DNA of 34,489 bases from Geobacteraceae bacterium (GCA_028683555.1 JAQUHN010000021.1:1-34489), one strand, 5' to 3'; numbered from the stretch's first letter, positions 1 through 11,743 are shown. The notes: a model not told the origin generated them from the sequence alone. Made by a program: numbers and translations.

Positions 1-1237
1 GCACACCGATATAGGCGTCACTCCTACCGAGCACCAGAGGATCTTTACCCTTTACCGCCAATGCCGCGTTTATTCCAGCCATGAGACCCTGCGCTGCGGC
101 TTCTTCGTATCCGGAGGTACCGTTTATCTGTCCGGCATGGTAAAGGTTTTTAACCGGCTTGGTTTCCAGCGAAGAATGGATCTGGATCGGGTCCACGTAA
201 TCGTATTCGATAGCGTAGGCCGGTCGCATGATCTCCACCGATTCGAGCCCTTCAATCGACCTGTACAAAGCAAACTGCACATCGATGGGCAGTGACGTTG
301 AAAGACCGCTCGGATATACCTCGATAGTATCCATGCCTTCCGGTTCGATAAAACTCTGATGACGGGTTTTTTCCGGAAAACGAACGACTTTATCTTCAAT
401 CGACGGGCAGTAACGCGGGCCGATTCCTTCGATCAAGCCACCATACAAGGGCGACCGATCCAGATTTGCCCGTATTATGTCGTGAGTGCGCTCGTTGGTG
501 TAGGCAATGTGGCAGGGTAGTTGCGGCCGATCGATCCGTTCCGTTGAAAAGGAGAAGGGAACCGGCGGCACATCGCCATACTGCGGTTCCAGTTTACTGA
601 AGTCAATGGTCCGTGCATCGAGTCGTGCCGGTGTTCCCGTCTTCAATCGACCGATTTCAAAACCGGCTTGTCTGAGCGAGTCGGAGAGTCCTACAGCCGG
701 CAGATCCCCTGCCCTGCCTCCGGCATAATTGGTGAGGCCCACATGAATCAGTCCCCGAAGAAACGTGCCGGTGGTAAGGATAACCGTTTTGCCCGGAAAA
801 CGAACTCCTACCCGGGTATCCACTCCCAGCACAACCCCATTTTCAACGTGCAACCCGGTAACCTCGCCCTGCTTCAGTGCAAGATTTTCCTGCTTTTCCA
901 GCACCTGTTTCATACGGGTGCGATACAGAAGCTTGTCTGCTTGAGCCCGCGACGCTCGTACGGCCGGACCCTTCCGGGTATTGAGCGTCCGGAACTGAAT
1001 CCCGGTAGCATCGATGTTTTTGCCCATCTCTCCGCCCAAGGCATCAATTTCCCTCACCAGGTGGCCCTTTGCCAAGCCGCCGATTGCCGGATTGCATGAC
1101 ATGAGAGCGATGGCATCGAGATTGATGGAGAGAAGAAGTGTTGAACATCCCATGCGTGCTGCGGCCAACGCGGCCTCACACCCTGCGTGACCAGCACCTA
1201 CCACGATTACGTCATATTGTTTCTCGTAGACAACCAC
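1..1237 (-). CDS. mnmG: tRNA uridine-5-carboxymethylaminomethyl modification enzyme MnmG (GidA), 3' end cut off by window edge
   Basis: MnmG is the FAD-dependent partner of MnmE and installs the (carboxymethyl)aminomethyl group on wobble uridine 34 of certain tRNAs. I translated the minus strand from a GTG at 1237. The product begins [20 protein letters not shown], containing the GxGxxG dinucleotide-binding motif. Family signatures follow: [43 protein letters not shown], then [20 protein letters not shown] near the left edge. About 412 codons are visible of a family length near 620, so the C-terminal third is missing. The GTG is preceded by AAGGA at suitable spacing. No in-frame stop or frameshift was seen. 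Product identity is very secure; the exact start is likely. Confidence 0.96.
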   Translation of the reverse strand, partial: MVVYEKQYDVIVVGAGHAGCEAALAAARMGCSTLLLSINLDAIALMSCNPAIGGLAKGHLVREIDALGGEMGKNIDATGIQFRTLNTRKGPAVRASRAQADKLLYRTRMKQVLEKQENLALKQGEVTGLHVENGVVLGVDTRVGVRFPGKTVILTTGTFLRGLIHVGLTNYAGGRAGDLPAVGLSDSLRQAGFEIGRLKTGTPARLDARTIDFSKLEPQYGDVPPVPFSFSTERIDRPQLPCHIAYTNERTHDIIRANLDRSPLYGGLIEGIGPRYCPSIEDKVVRFPEKTRHQSFIEPEGMDTIEVYPSGLSTSLPIDVQFALYRSIEGLESVEIMRPAYAIEYDYVDPIQIHSSLETKPVKNLYHAGQINGTSGYEEAAAQGLMAGINAALAVKGKDPLVLGRSDAYIGV

Positions 1238-1483
1238 ACTATTTCCTTCTCAAGACTGTTTGTTCTTTATACCCATCTTAGAATGGTTTTTTGTTCTGCC
1301 CAGCGGGGCATATTGTTTCTATGGTTACTCTTTAAACAACTTGTGAAACAACCGGACACAAACCTGGATTCCCGCTATCAGCGACTCTTTTCGGTAGCCT
1401 GATTTTCTATTTCTGCATAACAATGATCCTGCGATACCTCTAAAACAGGGCTCTCAGGAAGAATGTTCCACGTGGAACATTTA
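1238..1483. other. mnmE-mnmG intergenic region carrying parS
   Basis: This is a 246-bp gap between two minus-strand genes. Its right end holds the parS palindrome described separately. A GTGAAACA half-site at 1343-1350 resembles one arm of a parS site but has no matching second arm. The part next to mnmG is AT-rich and could hold the mnmG promoter; a TATAAA lies on the minus strand upstream of the GTG, but no convincing -35 accompanies it. No credible coding sequence fits here. Confidence 0.6.
1464..1479. promoter_or_regulatory. parS: parS centromere-like ParB-binding site
   Basis: TGTTCCACGTGGAACA is a perfect 16-bp palindrome. It fits the bacterial chromosomal parS consensus TGTTNCACGTGNAACA. 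It lies 5 bp past the mnmE stop, about 5.5 kb from the candidate origin. ParB spreads from such sites and, with ParA and SMC, organises and segregates the newly replicated origin. parA and parB commonly lie beyond mnmG and rsmG in this type of locus, which would be just left of the window. That last point is inference. Confidence 0.93.
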
Positions 1484-2854
1484 CTACTTCCCGATACAAA
1501 ACCTGGTAAAGATCTGGTCGAGAATATCATCGGTCGTCGTTTCGCCGGTAACCTCATCCAACGCATGCAGCGCGTCGCGAAGATCAATAGCGGCTATTTC
1601 AAAAGGAATATCAATCGCAAAGTTTTTCAGAAATGAAAGCAGACTTTTTTTCGACCTGTCAAGGGCGTCACGGTGTCGTGCCTGGGAGAGCGCGGTAAAG
1701 TCACGGCCATCCAGAGCCTGTCCATGAACGAAACGTTCAAAGATCGCTGTGCGTAGATCTTCGATACCGGCTCCATCGCGGGCAGAAATGGCAACCACTG
1801 GTGCCGATCCGATTTGCTCGGGCAATTGAAGAACCGTAGGAAGATCTTTTTTATTGGCCACAACCAGGAATGGCCGTTTAAGTACAGCATCCATTATTAG
1901 CATATCTTCATTATCAAACGATTTCGAAGCATCGACCACGAACAGGATCAGATCCGCAAGAGGAATCTTCTCCATGGTAAGCTTCATCCCCTCCTGTTCG
2001 ATCTCGTCCCCCGTGTCACGAATGCCGGCCGTATCGAGCAGAGTGACTGGCAGACCCTTGATATTGACCACTTCTTCTATAATATCGCGAGTGGTACCGG
2101 GAATGGAAGTGACTATTGCCCGCTTCTCTTTCAGCAGGGTGTTGAGCAGACTGGATTTACCCACATTCGGTTTGCCGACTATCAGAACCGAAACCCCCTC
2201 GCGAATTACCTTTCCTTGCTGAAAACCGCTCAACAGCTCTTCGATGAGTTGCAATGAAGTTTGAGTCGCTACCTTGATCTGATGAACGCCGGGCAGATCG
2301 ATATCCTCTTCGGGAAAATCCAGGTATGCTTCGATGAAAGCCAGAGAAGTGACAATACCCTCCTTCACAGCCGCGATCCTTTTCGAAAGAAGGCCCTCCC
2401 GCTGATGCTGGGCCAAGGCAAGAGCGGCCTCTGTCTTGCCACGGATTACTTCGATGACAGCCTCGGCCTGCAACAGGTCGATCCTGCCATTGAGAAACGC
2501 TCTTTTGGTGAACTCACCCGGTTCGGCCAGACGCGCTCCGGCCCGGAGCACCAACTGAAGAACCTTCTGCACAATGAGATAGCCACCGTGGCACTGGATC
2601 TCAAGCACATCCTCACAGGTATAGGAACGAGGTGCCCGCATGAGCACAAGCATCGTCTCATCAACGCAATCGCCGCTATCGGGATCGAGAATCTCCCCAT
2701 AATAAAAGCGGTGGCTCTGAAAGCCACCGCTTGGTTTACGAGAGAAAAAAGACCGTGCGATTTCCTCGGCGGCAGGGCCGCTTACGCGAACGATTCCGAT
2801 ACCCCCCTCACCGAGGGGGGTACTTATGGCGGCAATCGTGTCCTTATGATACAT
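1484..2854 (-). CDS. mnmE: tRNA modification GTPase MnmE (TrmE)
   Basis: MnmE is a dimeric GTPase that works with MnmG to modify wobble U34 of tRNAs. The 456-residue product has the expected N-terminal folate-binding domain (start MYHKDTIAAISTPLGEGG) and a central helical region. The embedded G domain has G1 GKPNVGKS (227-234), GTTRD (253-257), DTAG (274-277) and NKKD (334-337). It ends in the C-terminal motif CIGK, whose Cys is essential in the family. Length is normal. It starts 21 bp after the yidC stop, suggesting co-transcription with the yidC block. A strong inverted repeat lies in codons 11-18. Confidence 0.98.
   Translation of the reverse strand: MYHKDTIAAISTPLGEGGIGIVRVSGPAAEEIARSFFSRKPSGGFQSHRFYYGEILDPDSGDCVDETMLVLMRAPRSYTCEDVLEIQCHGGYLIVQKVLQLVLRAGARLAEPGEFTKRAFLNGRIDLLQAEAVIEVIRGKTEAALALAQHQREGLLSKRIAAVKEGIVTSLAFIEAYLDFPEEDIDLPGVHQIKVATQTSLQLIEELLSGFQQGKVIREGVSVLIVGKPNVGKSSLLNTLLKEKRAIVTSIPGTTRDIIEEVVNIKGLPVTLLDTAGIRDTGDEIEQEGMKLTMEKIPLADLILFVVDASKSFDNEDMLIMDAVLKRPFLVVANKKDLPTVLQLPEQIGSAPVVAISARDGAGIEDLRTAIFERFVHGQALDGRDFTALSQARHRDALDRSKKSLLSFLKNFAIDIPFEIAAIDLRDALHALDEVTGETTTDDILDQIFTRFCIGK
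2800..2822. repeat. Perfect GC-rich inverted repeat inside the start of mnmE
   Basis: The arms TACCCCCCTC and GAGGGGGGTA are 10 bp and perfectly complementary, separated by 3 bases. The repeat begins 32 nt inside mnmE and encodes the conserved TPLGEGG stretch. On the mRNA it would form a strong stem close to the ribosome start site. The protein sequence is conserved in the family, so the stem may follow partly from codon choice. Confidence 0.75.
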
Positions 2855-2875
2855 CAGTTCATCCCCTGCCCCTGA

Positions 2876-4468
2876 TTAGGCATCCTTGACAGTCTTATTA
2901 ATATAGACCTGCTGTGCAATCGTGAGAACGTTATTGACCAGCCAGTAAATGACCAGGCCGGAAGGGAAATTGAGAAACATGAAAGTAAAAACGATCGGCA
3001 AGGCCATCATCATCTTTGCCTGCATCGGATCCATGCTTGAAGGCGTCATCTTCTGCTGGATAAACATGGTGGCCCCCATAATGATTGGGGTCACATAGTA
3101 CGGATCCTTTGCGGAAAGGTCGGTAATCCAAAGCATGAAAGGTGCATGCCGCAGTTCGATGGAAAACATGAGCGCCTTGTAAAGGGCAAAGAAGACCGGA
3201 ATCTGGACTACCATCGGCAAACAGCCGCCAAGGGGATTGACCTTGTGAGTACGATACAGTTCCATGACCGCCCGGTTCATGGCTTCGCGGTCATTTTTGT
3301 ACTTCTCTTTCAGCTCAGCCATTTTCGGTTGAATCTTCTGCATGTCCTTCATGGACTTGTAACTCTTGTGCGTGAGAGGAAAAAACACCAGTTTTATGAT
3401 GAAGGTGATAATTATGATCGCTATGCCGTAATTATGGGTGTATTTGTAAAAGAATTTCAGAGTATAGAGAAGCGGTTTGGCAATGGCTGAAAACCATCCC
3501 AGGTCAAGCGCCTTTTCCAGTCCCTGTCCCTGTGCCTTCAGAATATCCAAACCCTTGGGGCCAAAGAAAAGACGATAGTCCAGTTGATGGGAATGACCCG
3601 GTAACAGGGTGAACGTTGGTGAAGCAACTAGTGTATCCAGGTAGGACCCGGATCCCTTGTTGATCATGACGGACGCGATACTGTTGCCTTCGGAAAGTAT
3701 TGCCGTGAGAAAATACTTATCCGCATAACCGGTCCAATCGACCTTGGTGTCATACTGTTGCGGTTCTTTGACAAGATCCTTAATCGACTCGGTAGTAAAG
3801 GAGCCATTTTCAAGTGTTACCGCATTGTTCGTCTCCAGGCGACTTAACTTTTGATCGGCCTGGGACGGATAGGGCAGCACCAGGTTCACTTTGCCGGAAA
3901 CACTGTTCGGACCATAATTGGTCAGTTGGGTATCAAGGGCCAGACCATAACCGTCACCGGAAAAAGAGTACGTCTTTTTCACGGAAACCCCCTGAGGCGA
4001 TGTCCAGGAAAACACCAGTTGCTTCTTCTCCGAACCGGTCAGCTTAAGGGACTCGGCACTGGGACTATAAAGTGCCACGGGCAATAATCCGAAACCGGAT
4101 GATTCGGTCCGGAAAACGAAACCATCTGGGCTCGTGGCAGCAACGAGGGACACCGGCGCGCTATCAGGAGCGGAGGTTTCACGGTATTTTTTCAATATCA
4201 GGCTTTTGAGAGATCCGCCCTGATTGGTAAAGACCGCCGTGTACATGTCGGTTTCCACCACAATATCTTTTGCAGCAACGGATTTCTGAGTCGGCTGCTG
4301 TGGTTGGGGCGAAACAGAAGGCGGAGCGCTCTGACTAAGCTGAGCAGACGAAGCCGCTACCTGAACCGGATTCTGAACCGGATTTTTTTCAGGTGGCGGA
4401 AAAAGGAGACTATAGCCATAAAAAACAGCCAACGAGAGAACTACTGCGATTAAAGCACGTTTTTCCAT
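2876..4468 (-). CDS. yidC: Membrane protein insertase YidC
   Basis: YidC/OxaA inserts and folds inner-membrane proteins, alone or with SecYEG. The 530-residue product has the Gram-negative layout. A signal-anchor helix (about residues 5-23) is followed by a Pro/Gln/Ser-rich linker, then the large periplasmic P1 beta domain (about 65-300). The conserved multi-helix insertase core runs from about 345 to the end. The core contains ITFIIKLVFFPLTHKSY, with Lys359 where many homologues have the substrate-contacting Arg. It also has the cytoplasmic coiled hairpin (KIQPKMAELKEKYKND) and NPLGGCLPMVVQIPVFFALY. The start ATG at 4468 lies 15 bp from the yidD stop. No jag gene follows it. Confidence 0.97.
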   Translation of the reverse strand: MEKRALIAVVLSLAVFYGYSLLFPPPEKNPVQNPVQVAASSAQLSQSAPPSVSPQPQQPTQKSVAAKDIVVETDMYTAVFTNQGGSLKSLILKKYRETSAPDSAPVSLVAATSPDGFVFRTESSGFGLLPVALYSPSAESLKLTGSEKKQLVFSWTSPQGVSVKKTYSFSGDGYGLALDTQLTNYGPNSVSGKVNLVLPYPSQADQKLSRLETNNAVTLENGSFTTESIKDLVKEPQQYDTKVDWTGYADKYFLTAILSEGNSIASVMINKGSGSYLDTLVASPTFTLLPGHSHQLDYRLFFGPKGLDILKAQGQGLEKALDLGWFSAIAKPLLYTLKFFYKYTHNYGIAIIIITFIIKLVFFPLTHKSYKSMKDMQKIQPKMAELKEKYKNDREAMNRAVMELYRTHKVNPLGGCLPMVVQIPVFFALYKALMFSIELRHAPFMLWITDLSAKDPYYVTPIIMGATMFIQQKMTPSSMDPMQAKMMMALPIVFTFMFLNFPSGLVIYWLVNNVLTIAQQVYINKTVKDA

Positions 4469-4483
4469 GAAAACTCCTGCGTA

Positions 4484-4696
4484 CTAGGGTACCGGATCGT
4501 ATCCTCCCGGATGAAAAGGGTGACATTTCAGGATCCTCACAGTGGTGAGGAAGACGCCCTTGAGAAGACCGTATTTTTCCAGTGATTGCTTGGAATACTG
4601 CGAACAGGTGGGGTAAAAACGACAGGTATTCACCAGAAAGGGAGAGACATACTTCTGATACAGGACAATGAATGTTATGAGCAACCGTTTGAGCAT
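4484..4696 (-). CDS. yidD: Membrane protein insertion efficiency factor YidD
   Basis: YidD is a small membrane-associated protein that assists YidC-dependent insertion. The 70-residue product starts [20 protein letters not shown], an amphipathic or membrane-binding helix. It contains the family signatures [11 protein letters not shown] and [16 protein letters not shown] longer open frame extends upstream within rnpA, but family members begin at the equivalent of MLKR, so the ATG at 4696 was chosen. The gene overlaps the 3' end of rnpA by 22 nt, consistent with translational coupling. Confidence 0.94.
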   Translation of the reverse strand: MLKRLLITFIVLYQKYVSPFLVNTCRFYPTCSQYSKQSLEKYGLLKGVFLTTVRILKCHPFHPGGYDPVP

Positions 4697-5037
4697 TTCA
4701 AATTCCGGATGCAGAGTGCCGCCTTTTCCAGCTCTTGACGCACCTCGTGAAACGTAAGTGTATCGGCGCCCTTTTTCGCGATGATGTTGAAATCGGCCGA
4801 AATGAACTTTTCCTTCGAGAGTCTGAAGCACTCTCGAACCCGCCTTTTCACCCAGTTCCGTGCTACAGCGGGTCCGAGTTTGCGACTAGCGGTTATCCCG
4901 AGTCTGGCCCGGCCGTAATCATTGGCAGACCAGATAATAAGAAAATGGTGGGTATGATATTTTTTTCCTGAAGCAGACAAACGAAGATAGTCGGCCCGCT
5001 TCAGGAGTTTTTCATCCCTGCACAGGGAAGCACCCAC
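4675..5037 (-). CDS. rnpA: Ribonuclease P protein component
   Basis: RnpA is the basic protein subunit of RNase P, which with the catalytic RNA removes 5' leaders from pre-tRNAs. The product has up to 120 residues and shows [16 protein letters not shown], then [20 protein letters not shown] and the RNA-binding motif [13 protein letters not shown]. The chosen GTG at 5037 lies 5 bp from the rpmH stop. It has no clear Shine-Dalgarno of its own, so the precise start is uncertain. Identity is secure from motifs and from the rpmH-rnpA-yidD-yidC order. Confidence 0.95.
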   Translation of the reverse strand: MGASLCRDEKLLKRADYLRLSASGKKYHTHHFLIIWSANDYGRARLGITASRKLGPAVARNWVKRRVRECFRLSKEKFISADFNIIAKKGADTLTFHEVRQELEKAALCIRNLKCSNGCS

Positions 5038-5042
5038 AAGCT

Positions 5043-5192
5043 TTATTTGCTCGCGATCTGGACAGACAGTTTTTTCCGACCTTTAGCGCGACGCCGTTTG
5101 ATCACGAGTCTGCCGTTTTTGGTAGCCATCCTGACCAGAAAGCCATGGGTTCTTTTGCGAGAAACATTACTTGGTTGATAAGTTCTTTTCAT
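5043..5192 (-). CDS. rpmH: 50S ribosomal protein L34
   Basis: This 49-residue gene encodes L34, a small basic protein of the large ribosomal subunit. The translation starts [20 protein letters not shown] and continues [20 protein letters not shown] before a short tail ending IASK. This matches the family almost throughout; the tail is a few residues longer than the classic 44-46. The ATG at 5192 is preceded by GAAGGAG at about 9 bp, a strong ribosome binding site. It is the first gene of the leftward rpmH-rnpA-yidD-yidC-mnmE run. Confidence 0.97.
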   Translation of the reverse strand: MKRTYQPSNVSRKRTHGFLVRMATKNGRLVIKRRRAKGRKKLSVQIASK

Positions 5193-5242
5193 ATCCAGCA
5201 ACTCCTTCGTAAAGGTTGATATCAGCGTGAAGCAAAATATAA

Positions 5243-5272
5243 TTTTTAGCCGTAATCACTATACTTTGTCAA
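5243..5272 (-). promoter_or_regulatory. Possible sigma-70 promoter for the rpmH operon
   Basis: On the minus strand a perfect -35 hexamer TTGACA (5267-5272) is followed 17-18 bp later by an A-rich hexamer (CTAAAA or TAAAAA, 5243-5249). The -35 is convincing and the -10 is weak. It lies about 50 bp before the rpmH ATG and points into the operon. Confidence 0.4.
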
Positions 5273-5420
5273 GTCAATTTTTACTTTTTCCGGAAAAAAT
5301 AGCCTTGCAAATTAAGGTCTTCTCTGCTAGTGTTCAATACTCCCTAGAAGTGATGTTGAAAGCACCTTTCCCGATATCAAATTTTAGTATTAACCTACCG
5401 ATATAATTAGCATTTTTGTT

Positions 5421-5452
5421 TTATCAACATGTGTTGATAAGCCTGTGCAAAA
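5421..5452. promoter_or_regulatory. Upstream DnaA-box cluster
   Basis: Three DnaA-box-like 9-mers sit together. TTATCAACA (5421-5429, plus strand) and its inverted copy TGTTGATAA (5432-5440) are separated by 2 bp. TGTGCAAAA (5444-5452) is TTTTGCACA on the minus strand and fits the relaxed consensus TTWTNCACA. The first two differ from the classic TTATCCACA at one position. They lie just before the preferred dnaA start. Confidence 0.78.
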
Positions 5453-5477
5453 ACCCCTTGACGCGAGTATATTTTTT

Positions 5478-6830
5478 ATGGAAAAGGTCTGGCTCGAAGT
5501 ACTTTCCAATATGGAGAAGGTTATTACCTCTCACACCTTCACCACGTGGATCCAGCCGCTGAAATTTCTTGATGCGAAGGGGCATGTGCTGTATTTGGAA
5601 ACCCCCAACAACTTTTTCCGTGAAATGGTAAAGGAAAACTATCTCTCCATGATAGAAGAGGCAGCTTCCGCCATCAGCCGGAAAAAAATCGTCATAGAAC
5701 TGCGACTGTCGCCGAAAGGCATGCAGGAACCGGCAGCCGGCGAACCAATAGCAATGCCAGAGGAAAAAGAGATTTCTCTTCCTCCGTCCTCCAGGGGTAC
5801 CCCTGATTTCTGCTCCAACCTCAATCCCAAATATACCTTTGATACCTTCGTCTGCGGTGCAGGAAACCAGTTTGCCCATGCCGCGGCGCAAGCCGTAGCG
5901 AACAAACCGGGAACCAATTACAATCCGCTTTTTATTTACGGTGGTGTCGGCCTCGGCAAGACTCACCTGCTGACAGCAATCGGCAACCACATCCTCAGCA
6001 TGAACAGTTCGGCACGCATCTGTCTCTATACGTCCGAAAAATTCATGAACGAGATGATAAATTGTATCCGCTACAAGAAAATGGAAGAATTCAGAAACAA
6101 GTTCAGGAGTATGGACGTTCTGCTCATTGACGATATCCAGTTCATGGCCGGTAAGGAAGCAACCCAGGAAGAGTTTTTCCATACCTTCAATTCGCTCCAC
6201 GAAGCTCACAAGCAGATTGTCGTATCATCGGACAAATTTCCCAAGGACATGGCCGGTCTGGAACAGCGACTCCGTTCACGATTTGAATGGGGCTTGATAG
6301 CCGATATCCAGCCACCGGATATTGAAACGAAAGTTGCCATCCTGAAAAGAAAATCGGAAATAGATACCATATCGCTGCCCGATGACGTTGCCCTGTTTCT
6401 TGCCTCCAGTTCCACAAGCAACGTCCGCGAACTGGAAGGTATGCTGATTCGCCTCGGAGCGTATGCCAGCCTTACCGGCAACGAAATAACCCTTTCTATG
6501 GCGAAAGAGGTTCTCAAGGACATTATCGTGGAAAAGAACCGCGAGGTATCGGTTGAAATGATTCAGAAATTCGTCGCCGAGTTCTTTTCCATCAAAATAT
6601 CAGACTTGAAATCCGATAAGCGGTTGAAAAATCTGGTTATTCCACGACAGATAGCAATATATCTCTGCCGTGATCTTACCAAATCCTCCTATCCGGAAAT
6701 TGGCGAGAAATTCGGTGGCAAAGACCATTCGACCATTATTCACTCGTTCAAAAAGATCACGAAACTCATTTCCTCGGATTCCGAGATGAAAAATACCATT
6801 GAAACCCTCAAACGAGGGTTGTTGGAATAA
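5478..6830 (+). CDS. dnaA: Chromosomal replication initiator protein DnaA
   Basis: DnaA is the AAA+ initiator that binds DnaA boxes, unwinds oriC and loads the helicase. The N-terminal domain I starts MEKVWLEVLSNMEKVI, and a variable linker follows. The AAA+ core contains Walker A GGVGLGKT (from about residue 155) and Walker B LLIDDIQF (from about 215). Further on are the sensor region VVSSDKFPKD and the arginine-finger region LEQRLRSRFEWGL. The C-terminal helix-turn-helix has the signature GKDHSTIIHS (near 415). An in-frame GTG at 5445 would add 11 residues. I prefer the ATG at 5478 because it puts the conserved domain-I Trp at residue 5 and leaves the DnaA box at 5444-5452 outside the gene. 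Neither start has a strong Shine-Dalgarno. Confidence 0.97.
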   Translation: MEKVWLEVLSNMEKVITSHTFTTWIQPLKFLDAKGHVLYLETPNNFFREMVKENYLSMIEEAASAISRKKIVIELRLSPKGMQEPAAGEPIAMPEEKEISLPPSSRGTPDFCSNLNPKYTFDTFVCGAGNQFAHAAAQAVANKPGTNYNPLFIYGGVGLGKTHLLTAIGNHILSMNSSARICLYTSEKFMNEMINCIRYKKMEEFRNKFRSMDVLLIDDIQFMAGKEATQEEFFHTFNSLHEAHKQIVVSSDKFPKDMAGLEQRLRSRFEWGLIADIQPPDIETKVAILKRKSEIDTISLPDDVALFLASSSTSNVRELEGMLIRLGAYASLTGNEITLSMAKEVLKDIIVEKNREVSVEMIQKFVAEFFSIKISDLKSDKRLKNLVIPRQIAIYLCRDLTKSSYPEIGEKFGGKDHSTIIHSFKKITKLISSDSEMKNTIETLKRGLLE

Positions 6831-7054
6831 CCGGGATAAATTGTTTGTAACATGGTCGAACCTGTGGAAAAAAAATTGCCCTGTTGATAACCGTTACAAA
6901 GCAAGGAATTGATACACAATCCTGCGGTACCAGAAAAGCTTTGATTTAAAACGATAAAAAACGGTTATCAACAATTCAACAGGCTCTACTTTTTACTACT
7001 ATAAAATCTTTTAAAACCTATAAGTCGTTTAACCTGTGCATACCTGGAGGCATT
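6831..7054 (+). other. oriC: Candidate oriC (dnaA-dnaN intergenic region)
   Basis: This 224-bp gap has several DnaA-box-like 9-mers. TGTGGAAAA at 6863-6871 and TGTTGATAA at 6882-6890 are both on the minus strand. TGATACACA at 6910-6918 has one mismatch. TTATCAACA at 6965-6973 is on the plus strand. TGTGCATAC at 7035-7043 has one mismatch. The right half (about 6930-7030) is very AT-rich and contains trinucleotides like those in bacterial unwinding elements. dnaN follows with a GGAGG ribosome site. Layout resembles known origins between dnaA and dnaN. Location is predicted, not proven. Confidence 0.75.
6965..7020 (+). promoter_or_regulatory. Probable DNA unwinding element with DnaA-trio-like repeats
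   Basis: A DnaA box TTATCAACA (6965-6973) is followed by a short less AT-rich spacer, then CTACTTTTTACTACTATA (6986-7003) and an A/T-only tract. CTA on this strand is TAG on the other, which is the DnaA-trio unit described for the Bacillus subtilis origin. The trios occur at 6986-6988, 6996-6998 and 6999-7001. The phase slips by one base between the first and the last two. Confidence 0.6.
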
Positions 7055-8173
7055 ATGGAATTTGCCATTGCAAAGGAAACATTTCTGAAAGCGTTGCAGC
7101 GTGTTCAGGGAATCATCGAAAACAGAAAAACCATGCCGATTCTCTCCAACGTACTGATCGACGCCAAACCGGAAAAAATCGAACTCATTGCCACCGACCT
7201 GGAAGTGGGAATGAAGGGCTCCTACCCGGCAGACGTCACCAAAACCGGAAGAATAACGGTTTCCGCAAAGAAACTTTATGAAATCATCAAAGAACTACCG
7301 GAAGAAGAGATTCGATTTTCCACCAGAGAAAACGACTGGGTTGATCTTCGCTGCGGCAAGGCCCATTTCAACCTCGTAGGGCTTTCCCCTGATGAATTTC
7401 CCTCTATTCCTGCTGCCGATGAAAGCAGTTTTCTCAAACTCAACAGCTCGCTGATTCGGGAAATGATCGAAATGACAGCATTTGCCATCTGTCACGACGA
7501 AACCAAATACAATCTGAACGGTATTTTCATCAAGGCACTGGAAGAAAACGGAAAAAACCTCCTACGGATGGTGGCTACGGACGGCCATCGACTTGCCATG
7601 GCGGAAAAGGAAATTCCGGATGTTGCAGCTGCAGATTTGAAAAACGGCATCATTTTTCCGAAAAAAGGCATTTTCGAACTGAAAAAGCTGACCGATGACA
7701 ACGACAGTGAAATTATGATTTCTTTTTTTGATAACAGTTCCGTTGTAAAAAAAGACGATACCGTAGTTGTCATGAGACTGGTTGACGGCTACTTCCCCGA
7801 CTATACACGGGTCCTGCCTGCCGATAACGATAAAGTCACCACCATCAGACGAGAAGATTTCATCCATTCCCTACGCAGGATGGCAATTCTTTCCAGTGAA
7901 AAATTCAAAGGGATAATGATGGAGTTGAAAAACGGCATCATGGAAATATCTGCCAGCAACCCTGACCTGGGTGATGCACGGGAAACCCTGGAAGTCACGT
8001 ACACGGGTCCTGATCTTGCTATTCGCTTCAATGCCCGCTATCTTATCGATTCCCTTTCTGTCATGTCACAGGAATTTGTGGACATCGAATTGAAGGATGA
8101 GCTTTCACCGGCAGTTCTGAAGCCTCACAAGGCAGAAGGTTTTCTGACGGTAATTATGCCAATGAGGGTCTAA
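7055..8173 (+). CDS. dnaN: DNA polymerase III beta subunit (sliding clamp)
   Basis: DnaN forms the ring-shaped clamp that tethers DNA polymerase III and many repair proteins to DNA. The 372-residue product starts MEFAIAKETFLKALQRVQG, then NRKTMPILSNVLIDA, typical of the clamp's first domain. It ends with the usual MPMRV-type C-terminus (TVIMPMRV), part of the protein-binding pocket. Length is normal. The ATG follows GGAGG at about 4-5 bp. The gene begins directly downstream of the candidate oriC. Confidence 0.98.
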   Translation: MEFAIAKETFLKALQRVQGIIENRKTMPILSNVLIDAKPEKIELIATDLEVGMKGSYPADVTKTGRITVSAKKLYEIIKELPEEEIRFSTRENDWVDLRCGKAHFNLVGLSPDEFPSIPAADESSFLKLNSSLIREMIEMTAFAICHDETKYNLNGIFIKALEENGKNLLRMVATDGHRLAMAEKEIPDVAAADLKNGIIFPKKGIFELKKLTDDNDSEIMISFFDNSSVVKKDDTVVVMRLVDGYFPDYTRVLPADNDKVTTIRREDFIHSLRRMAILSSEKFKGIMMELKNGIMEISASNPDLGDARETLEVTYTGPDLAIRFNARYLIDSLSVMSQEFVDIELKDELSPAVLKPHKAEGFLTVIMPMRV

Positions 8174-8253
8174 TTTCTGACAATCTTTCGTAGGTCGAAC
8201 CGCGGAAAGGCGTCCAGTTTCCTGAGCGGCCTTATTTCCACCGTGGCACATCC

Positions 8254-11743
<3,490 letters not shown>

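Larger units (their letters stand above)
5193..5477. other. rpmH-dnaA intergenic region, upstream half of a candidate bipartite origin
   Basis: This is an AT-rich 285-bp divergent gap. It contains the possible rpmH promoter, a 14-bp perfect palindrome TTTTTCCGGAAAAA at 5285-5298, a perfect TATAAT at 5402-5407 without a good -35, and the DnaA-box cluster at 5421-5452. It must hold the dnaA promoter, but I could not place one with confidence. DnaA boxes next to dnaA commonly mediate autoregulation as well as origin function. Confidence 0.7.

Noticed and set aside
1343-1350. GTGAAACA as another parS
   Set aside because: Only one arm is present; the adjoining bases do not form the palindrome.
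5542-5549. CCACGTGG core inside dnaA as a second parS
   Set aside because: Only the central 8 bp are symmetrical; the flanks match the parS consensus poorly, and the codons fit the conserved DnaA N-terminal sequence TTW.
5424-6209. 261-codon minus-strand frame opposite dnaA
   Set aside because: It would run through the DnaA boxes and opposite the AAA+ core of dnaA; no supporting motifs.
8174-8253. AAGGC/GCCTT pair as a terminator after dnaN
   Set aside because: The 5-bp stem has a long loop and no T-run.
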